64,000 nt of DNA. Origin: Paralichthys olivaceus. Lineage: Eukaryota; Chordata; Actinopteri; Pleuronectiformes; Paralichthyidae. The stretch covers positions 6,352,861 through 6,416,860 of the forward strand of contig NC_091097.1 of NCBI RefSeq assembly GCF_024713975.1, in the 5' to 3' direction. Made by a program: the position numbers and the translations under genes. Positions 63,401 to 64,000 of this stretch are shown here, piece after piece; the first letter of the stretch is position 1; each line of letters opens with the position of its first letter. The notes under the pieces are model-generated. The model ran no database searches. It saw only the letters and a list, made by a program, of their open reading frames with translations, and was not told the origin of the DNA.

Positions 63401-63917
63401 ATTGTTAAAAATAATACCTGATCAGTTATTTAGACAAAGACAACAGGGGCAAACTTAGAAAATAGTTCATCTGCGGTCTACCACCAATATTGAAAAGGAT
63501 GGATATCTTACAACACATTCACAGATGCTGCTGGAGAAGCTAAATGGGACAGTGCCATGTTTGCTGGACACCACCACTATTCCACCAGAGGAGCTGTCCC
63601 TGAAACCCTCTCGCTCTGGGGCCGACTCTGGGATCTGCGAGTGCCCTGGAGCCGGAGGGGTCAGAAACTCCAATGGGGACCCTTCCTCCTCATCAGCAGG
63701 GCACCCATACAACCGAACATTCTCCACACACTTCCACGCCTTTGTTGAGGTGTGTCTACAGCGAGACCCAGAAAGAAGGTCTGCATTTTAATTCCTACAC
63801 ACTTAAATATTTTATAAGATGTTTTAAAATGTTGCAAGACACTGATGTTGTTTTTTCTTGATGTTTTCTGTCAGGCCGTCTGCGACAACTCTCATAGGTC
63901 ACCCCTTCTTCAAGCAG
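57429..63917 (+). CDS. strada: STE20-related adaptor alpha (STRAD alpha) pseudokinase, C-terminal end cut
   Basis: Pseudokinase that, with MO25 (CAB39), binds, activates and exports LKB1 (STK11) upstream of AMPK. Coding exons: 57429-57440, 57919-57976, 59628-59656, 61007-61109, 61813-61934, 62191-62299, 62423-62546, 62919-63090, 63289-63393, 63525-63778, 63875-63917; 1131 nt, 377 residues, phases consistent. Human STRADA is 431, so about 54 residues lie past the window edge. Start MSFL|RWVSEK and the segment LRDLELFG match the family. Kinase fold about 60-377 with degenerate sites: beta-3 Lys replaced (VAIRR, R92), HRD replaced by HRS at 185-187, DFG replaced by GLR at 205-207. [20 protein letters not shown] and [19 protein letters not shown] are STRAD alpha signatures; STRADB is less likely. 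Confidence 0.96.
57977..59627 (+). other. strada intron, 1.65 kb
   Basis: AT-rich intron, no nested gene or clear repeat recognised. A small frame near 59068-59292 has no support. Confidence 0.6.
59657..61006 (+). other. strada intron, 1.35 kb
   Basis: No exon or repeat recognised. A T-rich tract lies at about 60832-60853. Confidence 0.6.
61262..61560 (+). mobile_element. LINE (L2/Rex-like) 3' remnant
   Basis: Degenerate end of a non-LTR reverse transcriptase: the ATTTTAGCTCCACTGGCTTC stretch corresponds to the LHWLPV-type motif, followed by AAAATCCTTCTGCTCACACC (KILLLT-like), then GACTCTGGAACTCTCTGACA (LWNSL-like) and AAACAAATCTGTTTAG (K-HLF-like). No intact frame remains. It lies in the strada intron 61110-61812. 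Confidence 0.6.
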
Positions 63918-64000
63918 GTGTGTACATCAGAATTATATTTCTGTCTACCAACCCTAGTCTTATTTAAAAAAAGTTTTTTTGTGATGCATTGTGTACATCA

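Overview
The window is vertebrate nuclear DNA, almost certainly from a teleost fish. The genes have many short exons with GT-AG introns. The proteins match vertebrate families closely, and the non-coding DNA holds several repeat families that are common in ray-finned fish. There is no bacterial, plasmid, phage or CRISPR content.

Layout from left to right. (1) The 5' two-thirds of gfap lies on the minus strand at 1166-4046 (exons 1-5, 322 residues). The rest of the gene is not visible; the first 1.1 kb holds a dispersed repeat and a plus-strand lysine/glutamate-rich coiled-coil fragment. (2) A 9.7 kb gap, 4047-13767, carries one intact tRNA-Cys(GCA) on the minus strand, decayed repeats and probably the map3k3 3' UTR. 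(3) map3k3 (MEKK3), minus strand, can be assembled completely from 16 coding exons at 13768-25939 (605 residues, every exon phase consistent). Its non-coding 5' exon probably lies near 29.7 kb, beside a CpG-rich promoter region (29.7-31.1 kb). (4) A broken Ty3/gypsy fragment (31.3-32.5 kb) and a hAT-like repeat follow. (5) limd2, minus strand, 35941-45512, has 4 exons and 114 residues, with one perfect LIM zinc-finger pair and a CpG-rich first exon. (6) ddx42, minus strand, 48799-55067, is assembled completely from 17 coding exons (909 residues). (7) strada, plus strand, 57429-63917, has 11 coding exons (377 residues) and runs off the right edge; about the last 50 residues are missing. ddx42 and strada are head to head and share a CpG-rich promoter at about 56.06-56.32 kb.

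map3k3, limd2, ddx42 and strada also lie close together in the human genome on 17q23, so this is a conserved block; gfap is on 17q21 in human. The products act in different places: an astroglial intermediate filament, a stress/MAPK kinase, a small LIM adaptor, a spliceosomal DEAD-box helicase and the LKB1-activating pseudokinase. I see no common pathway.

I did not find a previously undescribed biological system. The observations most worth checking are: start codons cut off from the rest of the coding sequence by an intron in map3k3 and limd2 (and nearly so in strada); CA microsatellites touching or next to map3k3 splice sites; the coiled-coil fragment in gfap intron 5, which needs two reading-frame shifts; a 99-bp tandem duplication beside the map3k3 CpG island; and a charged repeat tail in Ddx42. 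Gene spans are given as coding start to coding end, with exons listed in the text; UTR limits are inferred.
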